Of a stretch of 28,245 bases of DNA, positions 1 to 7,223 are shown piece after piece. The DNA comes from Dethiothermospora halolimnae (GTDB taxonomy: Bacteria; Bacillota; Clostridia; Tissierellales; VENL01). The stretch is from the NCBI RefSeq assembly GCF_037577855.1, contig NZ_JBAKFX010000050.1, forward strand, positions 1-28,245, read 5' to 3'. A program made the position numbers and the translations under genes. Below the pieces are notes generated by a model. The model did no database searches and had not been told where the DNA came from. It saw nothing but the letters and a program-made list of their open reading frames with translations. The stretch's first letter is position 1, and each line of letters opens with the position of its first letter.

Positions 1-60
1 AATTAATTCAACTATTTGCTTCTTAAATTCTTTAGTATACCTTTTACCTTTATTAGACAT
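1..60 (-). CDS. IS3-family transposase OrfA, N-terminus only (runs off window)
   Basis: On the minus strand an ATG at 60-58 opens a frame that reads MSNKGKRYTKEFKKQIVEL and leaves the window at base 1. The KRYTKEFKKQIVEL opening is typical of the helix-turn-helix OrfA of IS3-family (IS150/IS911-like) transposases. A GGAGG ribosome binding site lies just upstream, at about 67-71 read on the minus strand. Only 20 codons are visible, so intactness and exact family cannot be judged. The partner OrfB would lie outside the window. Family assignment is inference from a short N-terminus. Confidence 0.6.
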   Translation of the reverse strand, partial: MSNKGKRYTKEFKKQIVELI

Positions 61-117
61 GATAATCCTCCAATTCAATTTTATTTATTATATCATGTCC
101 GAGTTTTCACTGTCTAA
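61..117 (-). mobile_element. Terminal region and probable inverted-repeat end of the IS3-like element
   Basis: Between the transposase start and about base 117, read on the minus strand, is a sequence of the form TTAGACAGTGAAAACTCGGA. This resembles the terminal repeats of IS150-group elements, which have a GACAGTGAAAA core. The outer edge is placed near 115-118 because a foreign reading frame, open from 118, begins there. The other end of the element and any target-site duplication are outside the window, so the boundary is approximate. Confidence 0.45.
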
Positions 118-192
118 TTAAGTATAACCTATCCAGGTTGTAATGCAACTACCTTAAAAGACTTGTCTGAGAAGGGTGAATATATTATTTAA
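118..192 (+). pseudogene. 3' remnant of an unidentified gene cut off by the IS end
   Basis: A frame open from the IS edge encodes TYPGCNATTLKDLSEKG and a few more residues, ending at a TAA at 190-192. It has no start codon, because it begins directly at the element boundary. It reads like a genuine C-terminal tail with an ordered PGCNATTLKDL motif. I do not recognise the family. It ends in a different frame from the peptidase fragment that follows. This could be chance coding, so confidence is low. Confidence 0.3.
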
Positions 193-1148
193 AAAGTATT
201 TATGATTCTTTCGATTCTATGGACTTAAAAGATGATAAAAGAAAATTATTTGTAGAAATTGACACTTTGAACAATTGGACAAGTAAAAAATTAGATACTA
301 AGGACAAGCCTGTGAAGAAAATGGAAAACTATATAAAAGGAATATCCACTATAGAAGAGTCATCACATAAGTTATATGGTTATTGTCTTTTAAATTTATC
401 TGTGGATACAAATAATAAACAATCTAAAAATTTGATGGGAACCCTCAGGTCAAAAATGTCGGATTTAACTAAATCAAATACTATATTTCAGAAATGGTTA
501 TATTCAATTAATAACTTAGATAATGTAATTAAAAACTCGGACTACTTAAAAGAACATGAATTTTATATAAAAGAAAATTTAAGAAAAGGGACATACTCAT
601 TAAGTGAAGAAGAAGAAGTTGTCATATCAAAGCTGACTAATACTGGGACAGGTGCATGGTCAGAACTTCGTAATACATTAGTGTCAAACCTTATGTTTGA
701 TATAAACATAGATAATGAAGAGAAAAAGGTACCCTTATCAATTGTCAGGAAGCTGGCCTTTGATAAAGAGCCTATAAAAAGGGAAAAAGCTTATAAAGCA
801 GAAATCAATGCTTATAAAAAAATAGAAGATTCTGTAGCGGCTGCACTAAATGTAGTTAAAGGACAATCATTAACAGTTTCTCAATTAAGGGGATATGATT
901 CTCCATTAGATGCTACTTTAATAAATGCTAAAATGGATAAAAGCTCTTTAGATGCAATGTTTTCAGCTATTAAAGAGAGTTTACCTATATTTCATAAATA
1001 TTTAAGAAAAAAGGCCCAAATTTTAAGATATAAAGATGGACTTCCTTTCTATGAGTTATCATCACCAATAATCGATAAAAAAGTTCACATGGAATATACA
1101 TACAATGATGCAAAGGAATATATAGTAATAAAAAAACTTATTACCTAA
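189..1148 (+). pseudogene. M3-family oligoendopeptidase F fragment lacking the catalytic domain
   Basis: The frame encodes the N-terminal half of an M3 (PepF/oligoendopeptidase F) metallopeptidase, with the usual helical domain and motifs such as ARKLAF-like IVRKLAFDKEPIKREKAY, LRGYDSPLD and EYTYNDAKEYIV. Family members are about 590-600 residues; this one stops after about 310, before the HEXGH zinc site, so it cannot be an active peptidase. The first ATG is at 219, but homology (LKSIYDSFDS) continues upstream to about 189 without a start codon, so the 5' end is lost too. At the 3' end family-like sequence breaks off after EYIV and a short unrelated tail follows. It is a remnant deleted at both ends, next to an IS end. 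Confidence 0.8.
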
Positions 1149-1332
1149 AATATACTTAAAATTATAATTGAGTTAAAAGTTTCACTTTTTTTCATGTTTA
1201 TTTTGCTACAAAAATAAAGTAGGCAAAATATAATGCTAAAAAATATAGACATTAAACCATATTTAGACAATTTTTGCATTAATATTATTGTATACTTGTG
1301 TAGTCAAGATAACAAAAAAAGGAGATGATATT
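1149..1332. other. Intergenic AT-rich stretch
   Basis: This gene-free stretch separates the peptidase fragment from the amidohydrolase. It contains a TATACT hexamer at 1291-1296 that could be a -10 element for the amidohydrolase, but I see no convincing -35 at the right spacing. Two TAGACA words (about 1247 and 1264) are spaced as a short direct repeat of unknown meaning. No RNA structure stands out. Confidence 0.3.
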
Positions 1333-2481
1333 ATGAAAAAGGTGAAAAAAATTATTGTTTTAAGTTTAGTAATGTTTTTGTACATGTCTACTGTAGCTTT
1401 TACCAATCCTAAAGTAAGTAGTGGGGATAGCCATAAGATAGAAAATAAAACTACTTATACTGATCATCATATTCATATTATGAGTGAGGAATATTCTAAG
1501 TTTCATAAAAAGATACTTGGAAGTGACAAGTACTTTGGTACTCCGATAAAAGAAGTTTCAGGGGAGTCAATAATATCTTTATTAGATGAGGCTAATATAA
1601 ATAGAGCTTTTGTTCTTTCAAATAGCTATATTCTTGGTATGAAGGGTGCAGAAGGAACCGATGAATATGAGGATGTAAAAAAAGAAAATAATTATGTTGC
1701 AATAGAAGTGTCTAAGTATCCCGATAGACTAATTGGTTTTTTTAGTGTCAACCCATTGAAAGATTATGCAATAAAAGAAGTGGATAGATGCTATGATGTT
1801 TTAAAATTATCAGGTTTAAAGTTACACTTTACAAACTCTGATGTGGACTTGAATAAACCTGAGCATCTAAAAAAAATAAAAAAACTTTTCTCCCATTGTG
1901 CTGAAAGAGATATTCCAATTTTATTGCACTATAAAAGTAGAAGTCCAGAATATGGGAAAAAAGATGCAGAGATTTTAATTAATGATATTATATCTAAAAC
2001 TCCAAATTTAAAGTTACAAATTGCCCATTTAGGTGGTTGGGGTGGATTTGATAAGTCAACTAAAGAAGTATTTTCCACATTTATTAAAAAATATAATTCG
2101 AACTCTAACTTAAAAAAGAATAATATCTTTTTTGATTTATCAGGAATAGTTGTAACAGACCGAGAATATATGCCTGAAGCTTTGGAAATAACATCTGAAA
2201 AAGACCATAAAGAGATAGTGGAGATGTTGAGAGCCTGGGGATTAGATAATGTAGTATTTGGTTCGGACTATCAATATCAAACTACAAAGGGTTATCTTGA
2301 GTATTTAGAAAAATACCTACCCTTAACTGAAGAAGAGATTGAAAATATTTTAGATAATGACTTAACAAAAGTATTTTTTGAAAAAGATAATGGAGAGATA
2401 AGACATCCAGATTTTGAAAAGTTAAACAAATTGCTTAAAGAAGGTATTGATTATAATGCTCCTTTTAGTGCTGAATACTAA
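1333..2481 (+). CDS. Secreted amidohydrolase-family metal-dependent hydrolase
   Basis: A 382-residue protein of the amidohydrolase-2 type (TIM-barrel metallohydrolase, same broad class as ACMSD and related decarboxylases). Metal-binding motifs in order are DHHIHIM (HxH at residues 46-48), LLHYKSR, IAHLGGWGG and FGSDYQYQ near the C-terminus. Residues 1-23 form a signal peptide (basic MKKVKK, then a hydrophobic run), so it is exported, which is uncommon for this family. The start at 1333 is chosen because an AAAAAAAGGAG ribosome binding site precedes it and the signal peptide begins there; the frame is open further upstream but without such signals. It stands alone, followed by a terminator. 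Substrate is unknown. Confidence 0.8.
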   Translation: MKKVKKIIVLSLVMFLYMSTVAFTNPKVSSGDSHKIENKTTYTDHHIHIMSEEYSKFHKKILGSDKYFGTPIKEVSGESIISLLDEANINRAFVLSNSYILGMKGAEGTDEYEDVKKENNYVAIEVSKYPDRLIGFFSVNPLKDYAIKEVDRCYDVLKLSGLKLHFTNSDVDLNKPEHLKKIKKLFSHCAERDIPILLHYKSRSPEYGKKDAEILINDIISKTPNLKLQIAHLGGWGGFDKSTKEVFSTFIKKYNSNSNLKKNNIFFDLSGIVVTDREYMPEALEITSEKDHKEIVEMLRAWGLDNVVFGSDYQYQTTKGYLEYLEKYLPLTEEEIENILDNDLTKVFFEKDNGEIRHPDFEKLNKLLKEGIDYNAPFSAEY

Positions 2482-2512
2482 TATAATAAAACTTATATAT
2501 GAGGAAAACTTA

Positions 2513-2550
2513 ACTATAAAAAGGGTCTATTCTTAGACTCTTTTTATAGT
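2513..2550 (+). terminator. Intrinsic terminator after the amidohydrolase gene
   Basis: An inverted repeat with arms ACTATAAAAAGGGTCT and AGACTCTTTTTATAGT (one mismatch) folds into a long hairpin whose right arm carries a T run. It lies 32 bp after the stop codon and before the promoter region of the next gene. The A/T arms could let it work in both directions. Confidence 0.8.
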
Positions 2551-2633
2551 ATAAGAAATATAGATTAAAACAATATAAGTTGATAAAATATAATTGACAA
2601 AGTTTTTATACAATAAAAAGGGGGTCAATCAAA

Positions 2634-3371
2634 ATGTTAAATAGTAAAATATCAAAAGAATTAAAATTGCAACATAATCCAGTGGCGATTATATTTACAG
2701 ATGAATTGCCGGAAAAAGTAAAGGAACTTAAGTCCTCTAAAGAATCCCACGGATGTTCATTATCGGCTCTAAGGGATGCAGCCAAAGGGGAAACTGTATA
2801 TCTAAATAAAGAAACACCGGGGTGTAATGGCATGAAAGCGGGAATGGGATTTGTTGATGATATAAAGATACCAGGAGGTAGAGAGTACTTTCTCTCCTGT
2901 GGTAGGGGAGAGGGTTTTCCCGAGGGAGAAAAACTTAAGAAGACACCTGAAGTTGCTAAGTCTTATTATGATGGACTTCCAAAAGAGGTAATGAATAATG
3001 AATATGTCATATTTAAACCACTGGAAGGGTCAGATGAAGATAATATTTCTTTAGTTACATTTTTAGTGAATCCTGATCAATTATCGGCTTTAATAACCCT
3101 CCATGCTTATGACACAGGGTCAACTGATACAGCCTATATGCCCATGGCATCTGGTTGTTCCACAATAGTAAAACTACCATTAGCTGAAATGAAGAAAGAT
3201 AACCCTAGAGCAATCATTGGGCTCGCTGACATTTGGGCTAGACCCTTATTTGATGGCAATATACTTGCCTTTACTGTGTCCTATAAACAGTATAAAAGAA
3301 TGGAAAGTTATGCAAATGACTGCTTTTTCCAAGCGAAAACATGGAATGGAGTTAAGAATAGGTTAGTTTAA
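2634..3371 (+). CDS. DUF169 family protein
   Basis: This 245-residue protein matches the DUF169 family by its overall pattern: an N-terminal LQHNPVAIIFTDE segment, conserved cysteines in SHGCSLSAL (about 41) and TPGCNGM (about 63), a GMGF..GREYFLSCGRG region, and a C-terminal half with MASGCSTIV and the ARPLFDGNILAFTVSY block. No signal peptide or membrane segment is evident. DUF169 proteins are common in anaerobes and have no settled function; the conserved cysteines suggest metal, cluster or thiol chemistry, but that is inference. The start is set by an AAAAAGGGGG ribosome binding site 7-8 bases upstream. It appears to be monocistronic. Confidence 0.85.
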   Translation: MLNSKISKELKLQHNPVAIIFTDELPEKVKELKSSKESHGCSLSALRDAAKGETVYLNKETPGCNGMKAGMGFVDDIKIPGGREYFLSCGRGEGFPEGEKLKKTPEVAKSYYDGLPKEVMNNEYVIFKPLEGSDEDNISLVTFLVNPDQLSALITLHAYDTGSTDTAYMPMASGCSTIVKLPLAEMKKDNPRAIIGLADIWARPLFDGNILAFTVSYKQYKRMESYANDCFFQAKTWNGVKNRLV

Positions 3372-3419
3372 ATTCACTTTAAACATTTTGGTAGAGAATT
3401 ATTAGAAAAAAACACTACA

Positions 3420-3449
3420 TTGAACTCCTATAATAACCTAAGGTATAAT
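3420..3449 (+). promoter_or_regulatory. Sigma-A-type promoter for the nucleotidyltransferase-HTH operon
   Basis: A TTGAAC -35 element (3420-3425) and a perfect TATAAT -10 (3444-3449) are separated by 18 bp, predicting transcription from about 3456. The first gene of the operon starts at 3506. Confidence 0.65.
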
Positions 3450-3451
3450 GT

Positions 3452-3480
3452 ATATACAAGCAAGCAGCTGCATTGTATAT
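3452..3480 (+). promoter_or_regulatory. Dyad symmetry at the predicted transcription start (operator candidate)
   Basis: Arms ATATACAA (3452-3459) and TTGTATAT (3473-3480) are perfect inverted repeats separated by 13 bases. They begin three bases after the TATAAT box, so they overlap the start of transcription. The position suits a repressor operator or a 5' UTR hairpin. The operon encodes its own HTH protein, which makes autoregulation possible, but nothing in the sequence proves it. Confidence 0.4.
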
Positions 3481-3505
3481 TAAAGGAGAAGGGTGGAGTT
3501 TATTT

Positions 3506-4549
3506 ATGAAAAAAACAGTAAATGAAAAACTAGTTGATTGGGCTATAGAAAAGATTAAAAAGGATTATAAAGATGATGTGGCATTACTAATAGGAAATAG
3601 TGCATATAAGTTGGAGAAAGATGCAGATGAATTTTCTTTAAGTTATTATATACCTACTACAGAAAAGGGATATGATTTGGCGAAAACCTTTATTATTGAT
3701 GGTATAGGATATGACCTATTCCCAATCTCCTGGGATCGTATAGAAGATCTTGCAAATCTAAATAAAGATAATATTTCTTCACTAGGGGAAGGTAAGATAT
3801 TGTATTATAGAAGTGAAGATGATAAGCAACACTTTTTAGAATTACAATCTAAATTACAAGAAAATTTACAAGATTCCGAATTTATGTTTAAAAAAGCTCT
3901 TGAAAAATTAAACATTGCCATGGAATTATATAAAACCATGATGTTTGAAGATACCCTTTATAAGGTGAGAAAAGCTTCAGGTTATATAGTGGATTATTTA
4001 TCAATAGCTGTAGCAAATGTAAATCTAACATACTTTAAAAGTGGATTTAGTAACCAGCTTTCAGACTTATTAGATATGGAAAACCTTCCAGAAGGTTTTG
4101 TTAAGCTTTATAAAGAAATCATTAAGGCAAGTTCAAGCGAAGAACTGAAGAAGTTATGCTACAAGATGATTTACAGCACAAGACAATTTTTAAGTGATAA
4201 GAAAGAAAAAAAACAAAAAAAAGACTACAATAAAGACTTTAATGAATTAGCAAGCTGGTATCAAGAACTTTGTTATACATGGAGAAGAATATATGAGTTT
4301 TGTGATAACAATAATCCCGTTGAAGGGTTTATGTGGGGATGTTTTCTTCAATATGAACTTGATATTGTAAGGGAAGAGTTTCGACTTGAGGAAATGGATT
4401 TACTTAGCGCCTTTAATTCAGAGGATATGACAGATTATCGTGAGAAAGCTGAAACTTTAGAAAAACAGATGGTATCAATAATAGAGAAACATGGTGTAGT
4501 AATAGATGCTTATAGTTCTGTTGAAGACTTTCTAAAGAAAAATAAATAG
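3506..4549 (+). CDS. Nucleotidyltransferase-like protein with HEPN-like helical domain
   Basis: A 347-residue cytoplasmic protein. The N-terminal ~80 residues look like a minimal nucleotidyltransferase fold: LLIGNSAYK (G-N-S at 30-32), acidic residues D39 and D41, and a third acidic position in GIGYDLFPISWDR (D70). The first motif is GNS rather than the usual GS, and the acidic pair is spaced DAD, so catalysis is uncertain. Residues about 100-340 are almost entirely helical and contain a HEPN-like stretch (KALEKLNIAMELYKTMMFED, then RKASGYIVDYLSI). The start at 3506 is preferred over in-frame upstream codons because AAGGAGAAGGGTGGAG precedes it and the predicted transcription start is at about 3456. 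It is followed after 17 bases by a small HTH gene, likely cotranscribed. Substrate is unknown. Confidence 0.65.
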   Translation: MKKTVNEKLVDWAIEKIKKDYKDDVALLIGNSAYKLEKDADEFSLSYYIPTTEKGYDLAKTFIIDGIGYDLFPISWDRIEDLANLNKDNISSLGEGKILYYRSEDDKQHFLELQSKLQENLQDSEFMFKKALEKLNIAMELYKTMMFEDTLYKVRKASGYIVDYLSIAVANVNLTYFKSGFSNQLSDLLDMENLPEGFVKLYKEIIKASSSEELKKLCYKMIYSTRQFLSDKKEKKQKKDYNKDFNELASWYQELCYTWRRIYEFCDNNNPVEGFMWGCFLQYELDIVREEFRLEEMDLLSAFNSEDMTDYREKAETLEKQMVSIIEKHGVVIDAYSSVEDFLKKNK

Positions 4550-4566
4550 AAGTTTGGTGTTGTACA

Positions 4567-4824
4567 ATGAAATATAAAAAAGCATCCGACATATTACCCG
4601 ATGAACTACTTAGAGAAGTACAAAAATATATTGAAGGAGAGACCCTTTATATTCCCAAGGAAAAGAAACGTAGAAAGTGGGGAGAACGTTCCGGTGCAAG
4701 AAAGTTCTTTAAAGAAAGAAATGAGGAAATAAGGAATAAGTTTTACCACAAAACTTCCTTAGAAGAATTAGCAGAGGAATATAACCTTTCTACTGAAACC
4801 ATTAGAAAGATAGTATATAAATAG
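4567..4824 (+). CDS. CD3324-family small HTH protein
   Basis: This 85-residue protein matches the clostridial CD3324 family: MKYKKASDILPDELLREVQKY at the start, then a GETLYIPKEK strand, a basic KRRKWGERSGARK segment, and a C-terminal helix-turn-helix (SLEELAEEYNLSTETIRKI, residues 64-82). This layout resembles Mor/C-type DNA-binding proteins. The targets are unknown. It lies 17 bp behind the nucleotidyltransferase-like gene and shares its promoter. No strong ribosome binding site is visible (only TTTGGTGTTGTACA precedes the ATG), so translation may be weak or coupled to the upstream gene. Confidence 0.75.
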   Translation: MKYKKASDILPDELLREVQKYIEGETLYIPKEKKRRKWGERSGARKFFKERNEEIRNKFYHKTSLEELAEEYNLSTETIRKIVYK

Positions 4825-4831
4825 GTTTATA

Positions 4832-4879
4832 TCAACATAGGTTGTGGATATTTAGATAGATATCTATAGCCTATGTTGA
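4832..4879 (+). terminator. Hairpin closing the HTH operon
   Basis: Perfect arms TCAACATAGG (4832-4841) and CCTATGTTGA (4870-4879) enclose a loop that itself contains a GATAT/ATATC pair. The structure begins eight bases after the HTH stop codon. The T tract after it is interrupted (CGTTATTT), so termination may be imperfect; it could also be a processing or stability hairpin. Confidence 0.55.
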
Positions 4880-4989
4880 CGTTATTTCATCACTGTTTCA
4901 TGCTGTAAAATAAGGGTATCTAAAAAGTAGTAATACTTGTACAATAAACTGAATATTATAAAATATACTACTTAATGAGGAGATAACCT

Positions 4990-6681
4990 ATGATAAAAAA
5001 TAGCATAAGAAATAAGCTGATATTTTGGTTTATAATTATATCATTAATACCATTAATAATAGTCGGAGGTTTCGGTTTTTATAATACTAAAAGTGAAATT
5101 AGTAACAATCAATTGGAAAAAATAGATTTTTTCTTTAGAAACATTGATAGCAAGATAACTAAGTTCTTTATTAGTGGTGAGAAGGACATTAATCTAATAA
5201 AGGATATAATAGAAGGACAATTAGATAGAGAAGACTTTGATAGAAAAAACTTAAATTCCATTGAAAATATATACTATGATTTCATTAATAACAATGTCCA
5301 ATATAGAGAAATTGCACTAATAGATGCTAATGGTTATGAGAAGGTAAAGGTACAAAGATATAATGGAGATATTAATATAATAGATGAAAATAATCTTAAA
5401 TTGGAAAATGATAAGGATTACTTTAGTGAAATTAAGGATTTAGATAAAAAGAAAATATATATGTGGGATATAAGTTTGAAAGAGGAATATAACTCTACAA
5501 AGACTCCATATAATCCTACAGTAAAGATAGCTGCTCCAATATATTTAGAAAATAATAGTAGATGGTTTGTAAGCCTAGATGTGGATGTGAAATATATTTT
5601 AAGGGATATAGAAAATGTGAGACTTAATAATAATTTTGATAACTTTATGATTATAGATAAGAATGGACACTATATACTAAATTCATTTGGTGAAAAAGGG
5701 TGGGGAGCAAATAATAATTTAAATACAGGAGACAATTTAAAAGAAGACTATCCTAAACTTTATAAAAAAATATTAGACTCTAATGAATTTAATCAAGTTA
5801 ATATAAATGATAATGTAATAACTTGGTATCCTGTTAAGTTGAAGGGTTTTGATAGCAAATTCACATTGCTTTTACAAGTGGCCAAAAGGGATTATTCCAA
5901 ACCTCTGTATAAATTTAGAAATGTATTTTTCCTTCAGTTGTTTATATCTCTTATTATATTAATATTTTCTGGAATACTGGTATCTAGATATCTAAGCAAG
6001 CCCATATTAAAATTAGTAAAAGCAGTGACTAATATTAGCGAAGGTTCCTTCGATATATCAGTGGATATAAAAACTAAAGATGAACTTCAAATATTAGGAA
6101 AAGAAATAAATAATATGGCAATGAAGCTTAAAGATATGTATGCTAATATGGAGGAAAAAGTAAGGGAGAGAACCAAAGAACTAAGGAAGGTTAAAGATAA
6201 TCTAGAGGAAATAGCTATAAAGGATCAGTTAACAGGGCTTTATAATAGACATTACTTTAATAACTATGTAGACTCTAAGCTAAAGAAGACCTGTAGTTGC
6301 AATAATCAGTGTGCAGTGTTTATAATAGATGTGGATGATTTTAAAGATATAAATGATAACTATGGTCATAATACGGGAGATGAAGTTCTTAAAGTGATTG
6401 GCGGTATCCTTAAATCTTCATCTAGGTCAAATGACAAAGTTATAAGATATGGTGGAGATGAATTTTTAGTTATATTATATAATGGCTCTGAAAAAGTGGC
6501 AGAAAAATATTTAAATAGAATTAAAAGTAATATAGATAAATGGAATGGGAAAACCGATATTATAGATGATTATGTTAGTGTCAGTGTAGGTTATAAGGTA
6601 TATGATTGTAGTCAAGATATATCTGAGGTTATAAATCATGCGGATAAAATGATGTATAGTAATAAACAGAAAAAGAAGTAA
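4990..6681 (+). CDS. Membrane-bound diguanylate cyclase (sensor-HAMP-GGDEF)
   Basis: This 563-residue protein makes cyclic di-GMP from two GTP. Order of domains: transmembrane segment about 9-31; a long extracytoplasmic dCACHE-like sensor (about 32-310), with FMIIDKNGHYILNS as a typical CACHE strand; second transmembrane segment about 315-335; HAMP linker (KPILKLVKAVTNISEGSFD); coiled coil EEKVRERTKELRKV; then the GGDEF domain. The catalytic motif is intact (GGDEF, residues 488-492). The product-inhibition I-site RxxD is present (RSND, 479-482) at the canonical five-residue distance, as is the metal-binding IIDVDDFKDIND. It should therefore be an active, feedback-controlled enzyme. AGGAGAT precedes the ATG. 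It is monocistronic; no c-di-GMP riboswitch is visible. The signal it senses is unknown. Confidence 0.93.
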   Translation: MIKNSIRNKLIFWFIIISLIPLIIVGGFGFYNTKSEISNNQLEKIDFFFRNIDSKITKFFISGEKDINLIKDIIEGQLDREDFDRKNLNSIENIYYDFINNNVQYREIALIDANGYEKVKVQRYNGDINIIDENNLKLENDKDYFSEIKDLDKKKIYMWDISLKEEYNSTKTPYNPTVKIAAPIYLENNSRWFVSLDVDVKYILRDIENVRLNNNFDNFMIIDKNGHYILNSFGEKGWGANNNLNTGDNLKEDYPKLYKKILDSNEFNQVNINDNVITWYPVKLKGFDSKFTLLLQVAKRDYSKPLYKFRNVFFLQLFISLIILIFSGILVSRYLSKPILKLVKAVTNISEGSFDISVDIKTKDELQILGKEINNMAMKLKDMYANMEEKVRERTKELRKVKDNLEEIAIKDQLTGLYNRHYFNNYVDSKLKKTCSCNNQCAVFIIDVDDFKDINDNYGHNTGDEVLKVIGGILKSSSRSNDKVIRYGGDEFLVILYNGSEKVAEKYLNRIKSNIDKWNGKTDIIDDYVSVSVGYKVYDCSQDISEVINHADKMMYSNKQKKK

Positions 6682-6685
6682 ATGG

Positions 6686-6710
6686 GTTGGGGGATTACGA
6701 ATCCCCCAAC
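6686..6710. repeat. Short palindrome GGGGGATT/AATCCCCC, copy 1
   Basis: Perfect 11-bp arms GTTGGGGGATT and AATCCCCCAAC around an ACG loop, directly after the diguanylate cyclase stop codon. A near copy follows at 6727-6748 and a related one lies at about 21434-21457. There is no T run directly after it, so it is more likely a dispersed short palindrome than the terminator, which is the longer palindrome at 6762. Confidence 0.6.
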
Positions 6711-6726
6711 AACAGGGTATGTTAAG

Positions 6727-6748
6727 TTGAGGGATTATGAATCCCCAA
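6727..6748. repeat. Short palindrome GGGATT/AATCCC, copy 2
   Basis: Arms TTGAGGGATT and AATCCCCAA around an ATG loop, with one bulged A in the left arm. It repeats the pattern of the palindrome at 6686-6710 about 40 bp earlier, which suggests tandem duplication of a small hairpin unit. Confidence 0.5.
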
Positions 6749-6761
6749 ACAGCGGGATAAC

Positions 6762-6817
6762 CAATAGAAAGCTAAAAAGAGAAGCGGAGCTCCGCTTCTC
6801 TTTTTAGCTTTCTATTG
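6762..6817. terminator. Bidirectional terminator, perfect 56-bp palindrome
   Basis: The 28-base left half (begins CAATAGAAAGC, ends AAGCGGAG) is exactly the reverse complement of the right half, centred on GAGCTC. Each strand has a GC-rich core flanked by A and T runs, so it can terminate transcription of the diguanylate cyclase unit from the left and the small minus-strand gene from the right. The last codons and stop of the minus-strand gene (6804-6817) lie inside the right arm. Confidence 0.9.
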
Positions 6818-7010
6818 TATAAGTGAAAGGATAAACTGATTCTGCACTTTTACCAAGTCTACTGGCAAATTCCCTAGCATCTAACTCTTCAACAACACCA
6901 TCATCTTTATAAACCTTCATATTCCATACTTCACCATTATCTTTTACAAGTAAATCTGCATTATAAGTTGAACCATCATCAAATGTGACTTTTCCTTTTT
7001 TCCAAGGCAT
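6804..7010 (-). CDS. Small protein of unknown function (68 aa)
   Basis: The frame encodes MPWKKGKVTFDDGS followed by a compact, probably beta-rich sequence (NADLLVKDNGEVWNMKVYKDDG) and a short helix (DAREFASRLGKSAESVYPF). I do not recognise the family. It is likely a real gene: AAAAAGGAG stands eight bases before the ATG, codon use matches its neighbours, and the stop lies in a strong convergent terminator. It has no signal peptide or membrane segment. It is transcribed divergently from the ABC transporter operon, from the 210-bp gap between them. Confidence 0.65.
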   Translation of the reverse strand: MPWKKGKVTFDDGSTYNADLLVKDNGEVWNMKVYKDDGVVEELDAREFASRLGKSAESVYPFTYTIES

Positions 7011-7138
7011 AAAAACATCACTCCTTTTTATTTAGTTCATTATTAGTGTTCTCATAAAGTCAATAATTATTAGTTGCAATAAGTTACATTTGTAGAAAAA
7101 ATAAAATATTAAAAAACTGTATTTTTTTCTACTATCCA

Positions 7139-7167
7139 TTGACAAAATAAAAATAATAGATTAAGAT
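7139..7167 (+). promoter_or_regulatory. Sigma-A promoter of the sulfur-acquisition operon
   Basis: A perfect TTGACA (7139-7144), 17-bp spacer and TAAGAT -10 (7162-7167). The first gene begins at 7224, leaving a leader of about 50 bases. I do not see an S-box, T-box or clear CymR dyad in the leader, so the regulation by sulfur that is usual for such operons cannot be shown from sequence. Confidence 0.6.
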
Positions 7168-7223
7168 AATAATCAAACACACAAAAACCGATAAGAATAC
7201 ACGGGATTAAAGAGGGGGATAAT

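Noticed and set aside
5900..6681. Hybrid GGDEF-EAL enzyme
   Set aside because: The protein ends right after the GGDEF domain; there is no EAL or HD-GYP region.
6686..6748. CRISPR-like reading of the paired palindromes
   Set aside because: Only two imperfect units of different sequence with no spacer of regular size and no cas genes.
7168..7223. Riboswitch (S-box, T-box or cobalamin type) in the leader of the sulfur operon
   Set aside because: The leader is only about 50 bases and lacks conserved boxes or a terminator-antiterminator pair.
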